A DNA stretch of 63,596 nt from Paractinoplanes aksuensis (GTDB lineage Bacteria; Actinomycetota; Actinomycetes; Mycobacteriales; Micromonosporaceae). Each line of letters begins with the position of its first letter. The first letter of the stretch is position 1. Both the position numbers and the translations under genes were made by a program. Below, piece by piece: positions 1 through 8,833 of the stretch. The notes beneath the pieces are model-generated. The model saw nothing but the letters and a program-made list of their open reading frames with translations, searched no databases and was not told the origin of the DNA. The stretch lies in the NCBI RefSeq assembly GCF_024137025.1, contig NZ_JAMYJR010000061.1:1-63596 (forward strand). Reading direction: 5' to 3'.

Positions 1-871
1 TGACCGGGCCGGCCCCGCGCGCCGGCTGGGCCGCCGGCTGCGCTGCCGGTGCGGCCAGCGAGGCGGCGGCCTGGCGGGCCACCGCGGCCAGGGCCGAGGC
101 CGAGGGCCAGCGGGCGTTGGGGTCCTTGGCCAGGGCGCGGTCGACGATCACGCGCACCTGGGGCGGGATGTCGCCGGGCAGCGCGCGCGGGGTCTCCCGC
201 ACGTGCTTCATGGCGATTTCCATCGGGGTGGCGCCGTCGAACGGCCGGTGCCCGGAGAGGCACTGGTAGGCGACGACACCGAGGGCGTACACATCGGAAG
301 CGGGCGTCGCGACCGCGCCCGAGGCCTGCTCGGGCGAGATGTACGACGCCGTGCCGAGCACCGAGCCGGCCACGGTGAGCTGCCCCACCAGGGCCGAGCG
401 GGCGATGCCGAAGTCGGTCAGCACCAGCGTGCCGTTGGGGCGGACGAGCAGGTTGCCCGGCTTCACGTCGCGGTGCACGATGCCATTGGCGTGGGCCGCC
501 TGCAGGGCGTCGGCGGCCTGGGCGATCAGGGCCATCGTGCGGGCCGGGGTCAGCCGGCCGACCCGGCTCAGCGTGCGGGACAGGGCGTCGCCCTCGACAT
601 ACTCCATGACCAGGAACGCGAGCTGCTGGTCACTGCCGTAGTCGTAGACGTCGACCACCCCGGGGTGGTTGATCGTGGCCATGGTGCGGGCCTCGCCCCG
701 GAACCGCTCGGCGAAGCCCGGCTCGTCGAGCAGCGCGGGCAGCAGGATCTTGACAGCGACCGTCCGGCCCAGCACCTCGTCGGTGCCGCGCCAGACATCA
801 CCCATCCCACCGCCGGCGATCCGCTCGTCGAGGCGGTACCGGCCGCCGAGAGTCACCCCAGGGCTGATCAT
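1..871 (-). CDS. pknA: Serine/threonine protein kinase PknA-like, C-terminus beyond window
   Basis: This is the N-terminal 290 or so residues of a Hanks-type Ser/Thr kinase, read from an ATG at 871; the 3' end lies outside the window. The glycine loop reads IAGGGMGDV near residues 18-26 and is followed by VAVKIL with the ATP-binding lysine. The catalytic loop is HRDVKPGN, the metal-binding motif is DFGIA, and the activation segment ends GTASYISPEQ. An Ala/Pro-rich juxtamembrane linker begins after about residue 270. It starts 4 bp after the pbpA stop, so it is the last visible gene of the fhaA-fhaB-pstP-rodA-pbpA-pknA operon. By family knowledge PknA is a membrane-anchored kinase acting on cell-shape and division proteins and is counteracted by PstP. 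The name rests on synteny; PknB would be expected next, off the edge. Confidence 0.93.
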   Translation of the reverse strand, partial: MISPGVTLGGRYRLDERIAGGGMGDVWRGTDEVLGRTVAVKILLPALLDEPGFAERFRGEARTMATINHPGVVDVYDYGSDQQLAFLVMEYVEGDALSRTLSRVGRLTPARTMALIAQAADALQAAHANGIVHRDVKPGNLLVRPNGTLVLTDFGIARSALVGQLTVAGSVLGTASYISPEQASGAVATPASDVYALGVVAYQCLSGHRPFDGATPMEIAMKHVRETPRALPGDIPPQVRVIVDRALAKDPNARWPSASALAAVARQAAASLAAPAAQPAAQPARGAGPV

Positions 872-875
872 GCTC

Positions 876-2372
876 TCAGTCCCCTCCCTGACCCGCCGCG
901 GCCTTCATGATGAGCCCGGCGATCCGGGCTGCCTCGGCACTCGCGTGGCCACCGGGCACGTTCTCCAGCATGACGCACACGGCCGAGACCGCCTCGCCCT
1001 TGTCGTTGAAGGCGAAGCCGACGAACCAGCCGTGCGGGTCGGCGCCCTCGGCGTTCTGGGCGGTGCCGGTCTTGCCGCCGACCTCCATGCCGCTGATCCG
1101 GGCCCGCTTGCCGGTGCCGTTCTCGACGACGCTGACCATCATGTCCTTGAGGTCGCCGGCGACCTGGCTGTTGATCGGCGTCCGGAGCGTCTTCTCCTTA
1201 GCCGTGTAGATGGTCCGCAGATCCGGGCTGGTGAGCTTCTGCACCAGGTAGGGCCGCATCTGCTTGCCGTCGTTGGCGACCGTGGCCGCGATCAGAGCGC
1301 CCTGCAGCGGGGTCATCCGCACGTCGCGCTGGCCGAGCGACGACTGGGCCAGCGCGCCCTTGTCGACGCCGCCGTCCGGGTTGGCGATCTTGCCGGTGTC
1401 GCTCATCGCGACCGGCAGGCCGCCGCCCTCGAGGTTGCCGACGGTCAGCTTGTCGTCCTCGAAGCCGAACGCCTTGGCCGCGGCGAGCACCTTGTCGCGG
1501 CCCAGCGTCACGCCGAGCCGGGCGAAGCCGGTGTTGCAGCTCGTGGTCAGCGCGGCCTTCAGATCAATCTGGCTACCAGGGCAAACTTCGTCCTCGGAGT
1601 TTCGGATGACCGCGCCGCTCTCGCGGTATTCGCGCCCGGCCTGGATCTCGGTCTCAGTTGTGTAACCGTTTTGCAGGGCGGCCGCCGAGATGATCACCTT
1701 GAAGACCGAGCCGGGCGGCTTGGTCTCGGCCGTCGACCGGTTCAGCAGCGGCTGATCGGGGTCCTTGTTGAGCTTGCTGTACGCCGCCGACGCCGCCTTC
1801 TCATCATGCGTGACCAGCGTGTTCGGGTCGAAGCTGGGCATCGACACCATGGCCTGGACGGCACCGGTACGCGGGTCGATCGCGACCGCCGCGCCCTTGT
1901 CGACCCCGCGCTCGTTGTCGACGAGCTCTTTCCAGGCCTTCTCCTGCGCCTTGGTGTTGATCGTCAACAGCACGTTGCCGCCACCGGTGTTGTTGCCGGT
2001 GAACATGTCCTTGACCCGGTCGGCGAAGAGCTTGTCGCTCTCACCCGAGAGGAAATCGTTCTCGGCGTTCTCGATACCGGTCGCGGCCAGGCCGACGGGG
2101 CGGTAACCGAGGACCGGCGCGTAGACCTCTTTGCGCGGGTAGACGCGCAGGTACTTGAGGGCGTCGTCGGTGACCTTGTTGGTCGCCACCCCGGTGCCAC
2201 CGGCCTCGATGATGCCGCGGGGCCGTTCGTACTGGGCGACCACCACCCGGCGGTTGTAGTCGTTCGTGCGGTAGTCGTCGGCCTTGTAGGCCTGAACCCA
2301 GTTGAGGTTCGCGAAGAGCAGGCCGAACAGGACGAGGATGACCACGCCGGCCCGTCGAAGGGGTGCGTTCAC
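876..2372 (-). CDS. pbpA: Penicillin-binding protein PbpA (class B-type transpeptidase)
   Basis: 498 residues, a membrane-anchored peptidoglycan transpeptidase that cross-links septal or elongation wall. One N-terminal hydrophobic anchor (about residues 8-27, AGVVILVLFGLLFANLNWV) precedes a dimerisation domain and the penicillin-binding domain. The three active-site motifs are present: SVFK (catalytic Ser) after KPPG, SCN, and KTGTAQN. The length is normal for actinobacterial PbpA. Its ATG overlaps the rodA stop by 4 bp (ATGA), indicating translational coupling with its partner SEDS glycosyltransferase; pknA follows 4 bp after its stop. The same pairing occurs in M. tuberculosis (Rv0016c/Rv0017c). 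Confidence 0.96.
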   Translation of the reverse strand: MNAPLRRAGVVILVLFGLLFANLNWVQAYKADDYRTNDYNRRVVVAQYERPRGIIEAGGTGVATNKVTDDALKYLRVYPRKEVYAPVLGYRPVGLAATGIENAENDFLSGESDKLFADRVKDMFTGNNTGGGNVLLTINTKAQEKAWKELVDNERGVDKGAAVAIDPRTGAVQAMVSMPSFDPNTLVTHDEKAASAAYSKLNKDPDQPLLNRSTAETKPPGSVFKVIISAAALQNGYTTETEIQAGREYRESGAVIRNSEDEVCPGSQIDLKAALTTSCNTGFARLGVTLGRDKVLAAAKAFGFEDDKLTVGNLEGGGLPVAMSDTGKIANPDGGVDKGALAQSSLGQRDVRMTPLQGALIAATVANDGKQMRPYLVQKLTSPDLRTIYTAKEKTLRTPINSQVAGDLKDMMVSVVENGTGKRARISGMEVGGKTGTAQNAEGADPHGWFVGFAFNDKGEAVSAVCVMLENVPGGHASAEAARIAGLIMKAAAGQGGD

Positions 2373-3874
2373 GGCTTGATCACCTCCGTCATGGCGCCGT
2401 GCAGTTGGGTTGGTGCCTTCTTCGGCCCGCCCGAGCGGTCCGTGCCGCCACCACTGGCGGCCGGCCCGCGCGCCGCGTTCGAGATGCGCAGCAACATGGC
2501 GATCAGCAGCCAGTTGGCCATCAACGACGAACCGCCGGACGACAGGAACGGTGTCGTCTGGCCGGTCAGCGGGATCAGGCCGGTGATGCCACCCAGGATG
2601 ACGAAGATCTGCAAACCCAGGGTGAACGACAGGCCACCGGCCACCAGCTTGCCGAACGAGTCGCGGACGGCCAGCGCCGAACGCAGGCCGCGCTCGACGA
2701 CGAGCAGATAGAGCACCAGGAGGGCGGAGAGACCGAAGAGACCGATCTCTTCACCCATGCCGGCGAAGATGAAGTCGTTCTGCACCTCGGGCACGAACCG
2801 CGGCGAGCCCGCGCCCGGACCGCTGCCGAACAACCCGCCCGTGCCCAGCGAGAGCAGACCCTGAACCAGCTGATAGCTGCCGCCCAGCCGTTCGTAGTTC
2901 TCGTTGTCGAACGGGTTGAGCCAGACCTGGGCACGGTCGTAGAAGTTGGCGAACGGGCCGCCGACCGAGGCGCCGAGCAGGTAGGCGACGTAGACGCCGC
3001 CGAAGAACAGGAGCAGACCGATGATCAGCCAACTGGCCCGTTCGGTCGCGACGTACAGCGTCACGATGAACAGACCGAAGTACAGCAGCGCGGTGCCCAG
3101 GTCTCGCTCGAACACCAGCACCAGCAGGCTGAGCAGCCAGACGGTGACGACCGGCCCGAGGTCGCGCCCGCGCGGGAAGTCGATGCCGAGGAACCGTCGG
3201 CTGGCCAGCGACAACACTTCGCGTTTGCGGACCAGGTAGTACGCGAAAAACGAGACCAGTGCGATCTTGGCGAACTCACCGGGCTGGATCGAGAACGACC
3301 CGAGCCGGATCCACAGCTTCGCGCCGTTGACCTCGGAGATGCTGGCCGGCAGCACGGCCGGGATCATGACCAGCACGATGCCGGTCAGGCCGAGCGTGTA
3401 CGCGTACCGGGAAACGATCTTGTGGTCGCGGACCACCAGCAGCAGCACGGCCGCCAGGATCAGCGAGATCAGCGTCCACGCCAGCTGGCGGCCGCCGATA
3501 CCGGCGAAGATGCCGGGCACGGGCAGCTTCTCGCTGAGCGCGTCACCGATGTCGAGGCGGCGCAGGAAGCCCACGCCCAGCCCGTTGATCAGTGCGACGG
3601 CCGGAATGATCACCGGATCCGCGTACGGGGCGGTGTAGCGCACCACCACGTGCAGACCGAGGAACAGGATGCTCAGCAGCGCGGCCGGCACCCAGAACGT
3701 CGGAGTGATCTCGCCGATGCGGCTCGCCTCGACGGTGGCGCCGTACGCCGCCACCAGCACCATGGCGAACGCGAGTAGACCCAGCTCGGCATTGCGCTGG
3801 GTCTTCATTCCCGGGATACGCGCCATCTCGCCCGTGGAAGCGGGCGAGGAGGCGGGCACGGCGGGCGCGGTCAA
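2369..3874 (-). CDS. rodA: RodA/FtsW-family SEDS peptidoglycan glycosyltransferase
   Basis: About 501 residues with around ten hydrophobic helices and the SEDS hallmark sequences: FSIQPGEFAKIALVSFFAYYL in the first half, FERDLGTALLYFGLF, and TGLIPLTGQTTPFLSSGGSS near the C-terminus. It polymerises lipid II glycan strands in the membrane with PbpA as transpeptidase partner. The frame stays open upstream into pstP, so the start is uncertain. I chose the TTG at 3874 because a GGGGA Shine-Dalgarno lies 6 nt upstream (3881-3885) and it begins shortly after the pstP stop. Alternatives are the GTG at 3859 and the ATGs at 3826 and 3808. The stop overlaps the pbpA start by 4 bp. Confidence 0.93.
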   Translation of the reverse strand: MTAPAVPASSPASTGEMARIPGMKTQRNAELGLLAFAMVLVAAYGATVEASRIGEITPTFWVPAALLSILFLGLHVVVRYTAPYADPVIIPAVALINGLGVGFLRRLDIGDALSEKLPVPGIFAGIGGRQLAWTLISLILAAVLLLVVRDHKIVSRYAYTLGLTGIVLVMIPAVLPASISEVNGAKLWIRLGSFSIQPGEFAKIALVSFFAYYLVRKREVLSLASRRFLGIDFPRGRDLGPVVTVWLLSLLVLVFERDLGTALLYFGLFIVTLYVATERASWLIIGLLLFFGGVYVAYLLGASVGGPFANFYDRAQVWLNPFDNENYERLGGSYQLVQGLLSLGTGGLFGSGPGAGSPRFVPEVQNDFIFAGMGEEIGLFGLSALLVLYLLVVERGLRSALAVRDSFGKLVAGGLSFTLGLQIFVILGGITGLIPLTGQTTPFLSSGGSSLMANWLLIAMLLRISNAARGPAASGGGTDRSGGPKKAPTQLHGAMTEVIKP

Positions 3875-3905
3875 GAAGAATCCCCAGACATGGTCGAGCC
3901 GAAGG

Positions 3906-5342
3906 TCAGTTGACGGTCCGGCACCCGGCCGGATCGGCAGCGGGCGCGGTCTCTGACACCTGAGCGGACGGCGTACTGGTGGCGGGCGCGGACGACGGCG
4001 GGGCCGTGACCGAGCTGCCGTTGACGGGGGCACCTGTCGCGTTGCCGGGACGGGCGCTCCCGCCGGTCGAAGGCGTGACCGGCGGAGCCGACGTGACCGC
4101 CGGCTCGGTGGTGGGCACGATGCAGAGCGGCTTGAGGTTCGGGTTGGTCGGAACGTCGTCGGTGAGCTCGGCGATCATGCGCTGGGCGTCCGGCCGGTCG
4201 TTCGCGTGGATGCCCTCCTTGACCCGCTCCTGAGCGACCACGGTGAGGTCGTCGAGGCGGGACGGGCTGGTCTCGTTGACGCTCGACAGGTCGAGGCCGG
4301 CGATCTCGCCCGGCACCCCGCGGAAGATCGCGAGCTGGCCGGCTTCGGTCGCGCCGACGTAGTACTGCTTCTGGGTGTATTGGTAACCCAGCCACAGACC
4401 GCCACCCAGTACGCCGAGCAGCACCAGCACGAGCAGCGTGGCCCGCACCGGGTGGCCCTTGGGCTCCGGCTCGGAGTAATTGACGTTCTCGGGCTGCGGC
4501 TGGGCCGGGCGCGGCGCCTGCAGCGCGGCGGCCCGGGCGGCCGAGGTGGAACTGTCGGCAACCGTGTTGTTGCCCCGGTCGAGCGAGGCCGCGCCGCCCA
4601 CGATCGGGGCCTGCTCGACGATGTCGCCGTCGGTCGCGTCGGCGATGATCACCGTGATGTTGTCGGGGCCGCCGCCGCGCAGCGCCAGCTGCACCAGCCG
4701 CTCGACACAGGCCTGCAGGTCGACGATCTCGCGCATCGTCTGCCCGATGGTCTCGGCGCTGACCACGCCCGAGAGGCCGTCGCTGCAGATCAGGTAGCGG
4801 TCGCCCTTGAGCACCTGGCGGACCGAGTATTCCGGGTCGATGTCGCGGCCGTCGAGCGCGCGCGTCAGCAACGACCGTTGCGGATGACTGCTCGCCTCCT
4901 CCGGGCTGACCCGGCCCTCGTCGACCAGCATCTGGACGTACGTGTCGTCCTTGGTGATCTGGGCGAACTCGCCGTTGCGGAGTAGGTAGGCCCGGCTGTC
5001 ACCGATGTGCACCATGCCGAACTTGCTGCCCGAGAAGAGCACCGCGGTCAGCGTGGTGCCCATGCCCTCGAGCTGCGGATTCGCATCCACGGTGTCACGA
5101 AGGTGCTGGTTGGCCGTGCCCACCGCGTGACGCAGCGCGTCGACCATGGCGTCCCCGGGGACGTCCTCGTCGAGCGGCGCCATCGCGGCGATGACGATGT
5201 TGGACGCGACGTCACCAGCGGCCATACCGCCCATGCCGTCGGCGACGGCAAGAAGCCGCGGCCCGGCATACACGGAGTCCTGGTTGAGGTCTCGGATCAG
5301 ACCGCGGTCGCTCTGAGCGGCATAGCGCAGGGTCAGGGTCAT
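3906..5342 (-). CDS. pstP: PP2C-family Ser/Thr phosphatase PstP
   Basis: 478 residues. An N-terminal PP2C domain (about 1-240) carries the metal-binding and catalytic motifs: DLNQDS, ADGMGG, GDSRAYLL, SDGLSG and GGGPDNITVI. One transmembrane helix (TLLVLVLLGVLGGGLWLGYQ) follows an acidic/Pro linker, and an extracellular region rich in Thr/Ser/Pro closes the protein. Family knowledge: PstP dephosphorylates the PASTA kinases encoded in the same operon and their substrates. The ATG overlaps the fhaB stop by 4 bp, so the two are translationally coupled. The extracytoplasmic tail is longer than the catalytic core strictly needs and ends near a lone cysteine (PAGCRTVN); its role is unknown. Confidence 0.96.
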   Translation of the reverse strand: MTLTLRYAAQSDRGLIRDLNQDSVYAGPRLLAVADGMGGMAAGDVASNIVIAAMAPLDEDVPGDAMVDALRHAVGTANQHLRDTVDANPQLEGMGTTLTAVLFSGSKFGMVHIGDSRAYLLRNGEFAQITKDDTYVQMLVDEGRVSPEEASSHPQRSLLTRALDGRDIDPEYSVRQVLKGDRYLICSDGLSGVVSAETIGQTMREIVDLQACVERLVQLALRGGGPDNITVIIADATDGDIVEQAPIVGGAASLDRGNNTVADSSTSAARAAALQAPRPAQPQPENVNYSEPEPKGHPVRATLLVLVLLGVLGGGLWLGYQYTQKQYYVGATEAGQLAIFRGVPGEIAGLDLSSVNETSPSRLDDLTVVAQERVKEGIHANDRPDAQRMIAELTDDVPTNPNLKPLCIVPTTEPAVTSAPPVTPSTGGSARPGNATGAPVNGSSVTAPPSSAPATSTPSAQVSETAPAADPAGCRTVN

Positions 5343-5821
5343 GGCCGTAACTCAAGTGAGGTGCGTCCGATGCGGATCGGCACGCCAAGGGGGACGGGAG
5401 TGGGTCCGGAGACCTTACCGCGGTCGAGGTACGTGCCGTTCGTCGAGCCGACATCCTCGACGAACCACTGGCCCTCACGCGGAACGAGCCGTGCGTGCCG
5501 CGCCGAGGCGAAGTCGTCGGTGATGACGAGAGTCGAATCCTCGGCCCGACCAATGGTGATCGGAGCTTCACCCAACGTGATCCGGGTGCCGGCCAGGTTG
5601 CCGGCGGTGACCACTAGTTGCCGGGCCGCCTTACCGCGTTTCGCCTTCGCCGGCCGGCCCTCGGGAACCGCGCCACCCACCCCCCGAGGGCTGGCGACGA
5701 TGCTCTTGGACCGGACCCCGGCGAAGAGATCCCGGCGGATCACCCCGACGACCGTGAACACGAAAATCCACAGCAGGATGAGAAAGCCGAACCGGGCGAC
5801 GGTGAGGACGAATTCGGGCAA
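5339..5821 (-). CDS. fhaB: FHA-domain protein FhaB (FipA-like)
   Basis: 160 residues. The N-terminus is a membrane anchor (FLILLWIFVFTVVGVIRRDLF, about residues 13-33), followed by a basic linker and a C-terminal FHA domain. Phosphothreonine-binding signatures are visible: ITIGRAEDSTLVITDD, SARHARL and VEDVGSTNGTYLDR. It is expected to read out phosphorylation by PknA/PknB and link it to division or wall synthesis. The stop overlaps pstP by 4 bp and the start lies 5 bp after the fhaA stop. Confidence 0.95.
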   Translation of the reverse strand: MPEFVLTVARFGFLILLWIFVFTVVGVIRRDLFAGVRSKSIVASPRGVGGAVPEGRPAKAKRGKAARQLVVTAGNLAGTRITLGEAPITIGRAEDSTLVITDDFASARHARLVPREGQWFVEDVGSTNGTYLDRGKVSGPTPVPLGVPIRIGRTSLELRP

Positions 5822-5826
5822 GGTGC

Positions 5827-6606
5827 CTAGCCGTCCACTCGGAACGTCAACGTGGTGGTGCCCAGCTGGATCATGTCGCCCGGGTTGAGCGCCACGGCCG
5901 AGACGCGCTGGCCGTTCACCATCGTGCCGTTGGTCGAACCCAGGTCGGTCAGCACGACCTGGTTGCCGTCGTAGTCGAGCCGGGCGTGCCGGCGCGAGAT
6001 GCCGACGTCGGGCAGCCGCAGGTTGGCCTGGTCACCACGGCCGATCACGGTCGAGCCCATCTGCAACGGGTAGGTGCGACCGTCGCCCGAGATGAGGCCC
6101 ACGCCGCCGCGCCCGTTCGGAGCACCGCCGCCGCCGTGCGGCGGGTAGCCGCCGTGCTGCTGCTGTTGCTGCTCGTAGGGCGGGTACTGCGGGCCGGCGT
6201 CGTACGCCGGCTGCTGCACCGGGGCGACCTCGCCACCGGTGTAGACCTCGGCGGTGACCCGGAACATGCCCGTGTCGAGCCCGTCGCCCCGCTCGATCTC
6301 GACGATCACGTCGCCGTAGACCGTCCAGGCCTGCTCGCCGATGAACTCGGCCTGTGACTGGGCGAGCTCCTGGGCCAGCGCGGCGGCGTAGGGCGCCAGC
6401 CGGCTGTGGTCGTAGGGCGAAAGGTCGATCACGTAGCGATTCGGCACCAGCGTGCGGCCACCGGCGAGGATGGCCTTGTGCGCCTCCGCCTCCCGCTGCA
6501 TGGCATTCAGAATCTCCACCGGGTGCACGACACCCTTGAACACCTTCGCGAAGGCCCCTTCGACAAGGCCTTCCAATCGCTTCTCAAAGCGCTGCAGCAC
6601 GCTCAC
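5827..6606 (-). CDS. fhaA: FHA-domain protein FhaA with N-terminal DUF3662 domain
   Basis: About 259 residues. The N-terminal 120 residues form the FhaA-type DUF3662 domain (FEKRLEGLVEGAFAKVFKGV, then VPNRYVIDLSPYDH). A short Gln/Gly/Pro-rich linker follows, with the C-terminal FHA domain (STVIGRGDQANLRLPD, SRRHARLD, TDLGSTNGTMVN). The frame extends upstream, but the GTG at 6606 is preceded by an excellent AGGAGGA, about 5 nt away, and matches the family N-terminus. Other candidates are the ATGs at 6633 and 6750. The linker is far shorter than the several hundred residues in M. tuberculosis FhaA. It is the first gene of the operon running left to pknA, and its promoter should lie within 6607-6831. 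Confidence 0.93.
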   Translation of the reverse strand: MSVLQRFEKRLEGLVEGAFAKVFKGVVHPVEILNAMQREAEAHKAILAGGRTLVPNRYVIDLSPYDHSRLAPYAAALAQELAQSQAEFIGEQAWTVYGDVIVEIERGDGLDTGMFRVTAEVYTGGEVAPVQQPAYDAGPQYPPYEQQQQQHGGYPPHGGGGAPNGRGGVGLISGDGRTYPLQMGSTVIGRGDQANLRLPDVGISRRHARLDYDGNQVVLTDLGSTNGTMVNGQRVSAVALNPGDMIQLGTTTLTFRVDG

Positions 6607-6831
6607 CGGCTCCTCCTCGGCTTCCGAGGACATGATGGTATCCGGCCGCCGCTTGCGCACCTGTTGCGCAAGGTCGACCGGCACTTCTGACCCTCGTATG
6701 ACACCCGTAGACGCCGTGCTAGTCTTCCCTGGCGTCAAGGGCGATATCAACTCGCTTGGTGACGTGCGACAGCGTAGTCTGTCGCAGCCAGTAACAAAAA
6801 GTCAGGTGTTCGGCCTGACTCATAAAGCCAC

Positions 6832-6914
6832 GGGGATGTGGCGGAATGGCAGACGCGCACGGTTCAGGTCCGTGTGTCCGAAAGGACGTGGGGGTTCAAC
6901 TCCCCCCATCCCCA
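6832..6914 (+). tRNA. tRNA-Leu (CAG)
   Basis: A class II tRNA. The 7-bp acceptor stem GGGGATG/CATCCCC, D-arm, anticodon loop TTCAGGT (anticodon CAG at 6865-6867), a long variable arm closed by GTCC/GGAC, and the T-arm GGGGGTTCAACTCCCCC are all visible. The discriminator is A at 6914 and CCA is not encoded. Confidence 0.97.
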
Positions 6915-6922
6915 CGAGTCGC

Positions 6923-6963
6923 AGGCGCCCTGTGTTCGCTGAGAAGCGCGAACCAGGGCGCCT
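6923..6963 (+). terminator. Hairpin terminator after tRNA-Leu
   Basis: The arms AGGCGCCCTG (6923-6932) and CAGGGCGCCT (6954-6963) pair perfectly. After a single bulged T they continue as GTTCGC/GCGAAC around a short loop. It starts 8 nt after the tRNA end. There is no strong T-run, which is common in high-GC actinobacteria. Confidence 0.75.
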
Positions 6964-6975
6964 CGTCATATCTGC

Positions 6976-7012
6976 TCAGGGGGCCGAGCCCCCTGAAACC
7001 CCACGGTGCGGT
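6976..7012 (+). repeat. 37-bp tRNA-trailer repeat, copy 1 (contains a 9-bp hairpin)
   Basis: Positions 6976-6996 form a perfect 9-bp stem (TCAGGGGGC/GCCCCCTGA) with a CGA loop, followed by a conserved tail GAAACCCCACGGTGCGGT-like to 7012. The identical 37 bp occurs in reverse complement at 41452-41488, there also downstream of a tRNA gene. Confidence 0.85.
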
Positions 7013-7232
7013 TGATGGCTGAGCGGGATATCTCACTCTGGTTGTTCGGGGCCGGCTTCGCCGGGGATTGGTCGGCTTGAAAGCGGACTTTCCTCACATT
7101 TGGGGTCTTCGTTGTTGCTCTGCGTGGTTGGTCACGTTCTGGTTCCAACCTGGGGTGGGCGTGTCCAGAGGTAGCCAGAGGTAGCCAGAGGTAGCTGTTG
7201 GGTCGCGGGATCGTGCCGGGGTTTGTGCCCTG
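7013..7232. other. Intergenic, with a triple 10-bp tandem repeat
   Basis: No gene is recognised. Three perfect copies of CCAGAGGTAG lie at 7165-7174, 7175-7184 and 7185-7194, about 40 bp before the next start codon. The sequence is less GC-biased than its surroundings (runs such as GGTTGTTCGGGG and TCTTCGTTGTTGC). It may hold the promoter of the glycosyltransferase gene. Confidence 0.5.
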
Positions 7233-8126
7233 ATGGGTGAAGAGGGTTCTGGTCGCTATGCTCGGCGGCGGAAAATCGCCGTACTTCCACCTACGTCAGG
7301 GGTGCTGACCGTGACTGCCGCTACCGCTACGGGCAAGCGCAGTGTGCTTGGTGTGCTGGTTGATGTCACCGACTACGCGGATGCGACTGAGCGGATCATG
7401 GAGGCTGCGCGGGAGCGGCGGGGGTATGCGGTCACCGCGCTGGCTGTGCACGGGGTCATGACGGGGGTTCAGGACAGGGCTCACAACGCTCGGCTGAACT
7501 CGTTTGATCTTGTTACGCCGGATGGGCAGCCGGTGCGGTGGGCTTTGAACTCTGTGCACAAGGCAGGGCTGGCTGATCGGGTCTACGGTCCGACGCTGAC
7601 GTTGAAGGTTGTGGAGCGGGCGGCGGCTGAGGGGCTTCCTGTTTATCTGTACGGGTCTACGCAGCCGACGCTGGATCGGCTCGTGCCGGCGCTGGAGGGG
7701 ATGTTCCCGGCGCTGAAGATCGCGGGAGTGGAGGCGTCGAAGTTCCGGACGTCGCATCCCGGAGAGGCCGAGGAGATCGCCGAGCGGATCAAGGCGTCGG
7801 GGGCCCGCATCGTGCTGGTGGGGCTCGGGTGCCCGCGGCAAGAGATCTTCACGTACGCGTTGCGTCCGCTTCTCGACATGCCGCTGCTCGCCGTGGGGGC
7901 CGCGTTCGACTACCACGCCGGGCTGCTCAAGAACCCGCCCGCGTGGATGCAGAAGTACGCCCTCGAATGGCTGTGGCGCCTAGGCCTCGAGCCGAAGCGG
8001 CTGTGGAAGCGGTATGTGCTGCTCAACCCGGCCTACCTGGCCCGCCTGGCCGCTCAGCGCACCGGTCTGTGGAAGGCGACCCCGCCCCCGCCGACGACCG
8101 AGCCGGTCACCAGCTTCGCCGTCTGA
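7233..8126 (+). CDS. WecG/TagA/CpsF-family glycosyltransferase
   Basis: 297 residues, or about 271-274 if one of the GTG starts at 7302 or 7311 is used (the latter has CAGGGG 9 nt upstream). The WecG/TagA fold is recognisable from LVTPDGQPVRWALN, VYGPTLTLKVVERAAAEGLPVYLYGS, GCPRQEIF and GAAFDYHAGLLKNPPAWMQKYALEWLWRL. Family members transfer N-acetylmannosamine or a related sugar onto lipid-linked intermediates for teichoic-acid or exopolysaccharide synthesis. It is followed by a membrane protein on the same strand but no polysaccharide cluster is visible, so the acceptor is unknown. The first half uses many T-ending and GGG codons, whereas the last third is strongly GC3-biased. Confidence 0.9.
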   Translation: MGEEGSGRYARRRKIAVLPPTSGVLTVTAATATGKRSVLGVLVDVTDYADATERIMEAARERRGYAVTALAVHGVMTGVQDRAHNARLNSFDLVTPDGQPVRWALNSVHKAGLADRVYGPTLTLKVVERAAAEGLPVYLYGSTQPTLDRLVPALEGMFPALKIAGVEASKFRTSHPGEAEEIAERIKASGARIVLVGLGCPRQEIFTYALRPLLDMPLLAVGAAFDYHAGLLKNPPAWMQKYALEWLWRLGLEPKRLWKRYVLLNPAYLARLAAQRTGLWKATPPPPTTEPVTSFAV

Positions 8127-8216
8127 GCTCGGCCCCGCATCGTCTCGGGGTAATCAACGACACCTCCCCTACGGGACCGGTGGGGTGATAACCCGGTTTC
8201 GCGTCGGAGCGCATCG

Positions 8217-8831
8217 GTGAACGCTGTCGATGTGAACATCGTCGCGGACCTCATCCTCGCCGGCGCCCTCGTCGCCGTCTGGCTCACGGCCGGGCTGCTG
8301 GCCGACGCGCTGCCGTCGGCCCGTTCGGCGCTCCAGATGCGCCGCCGGGCCGTGCTGCTCACGGCGCTGGTCGCGGGTGGTGCGGCCGTGTTCGTCGCGA
8401 TCCCGCTGGTCACCGCGCTGTTGCCGGGTGAATCGGCAGCGCCGGCGGCGGCTCTGCTGCCGGCCGTTCCCGCCTTGATCGTGCTCACCGCCGCCCTGCG
8501 CCGGGTGGCCCAGGTGCGCCGCGGTGCGGGCGCCTTCGCCACGGCCCCGCTGGCCCCGGTGCCACCGGCCCTGCGCGCGGCCGCCGCTCATCCGCTGATC
8601 CTGGTTCCGCTCCAGGTCACGGGTCTGGCCTCACTGATCAGCCTGCCCATCGCGGGCGGCCTGGTCGAGGTGCCGGGGGCCGACCTGGCCGGCCTCGCGA
8701 TCACCGTGGTCGGGGTGGCCGTCCTGGCGATCGGGATCCGCGCCGGCCTGCGCCACAGCCGGCTCAGCGTGCAGGTCCTGGCCCCGATCGGCCGCAACCG
8801 GCTCCGGGCGCCGGTCGACTCGTCCCGCTGA
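8217..8831 (+). CDS. Hypothetical membrane protein with about 4-5 TM helices
   Basis: 204 residues from a GTG at 8217. Hydrophobic segments occur near residues 8-28 (VADLILAGALVAVWLTAGLL), 44-68, 75-92, 128-148 and 155-176; a basic tail ends the protein. No conserved domain is recognised. It lies 90 bp after the glycosyltransferase on the same strand and converges with the gene at 8834, with only 2 bp between the stops. Function unknown; a real gene by its codon-position GC bias and hydrophobic pattern. Confidence 0.75.
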   Translation: MNAVDVNIVADLILAGALVAVWLTAGLLADALPSARSALQMRRRAVLLTALVAGGAAVFVAIPLVTALLPGESAAPAAALLPAVPALIVLTAALRRVAQVRRGAGAFATAPLAPVPPALRAAAAHPLILVPLQVTGLASLISLPIAGGLVEVPGADLAGLAITVVGVAVLAIGIRAGLRHSRLSVQVLAPIGRNRLRAPVDSSR

Positions 8832-8833
8832 AC

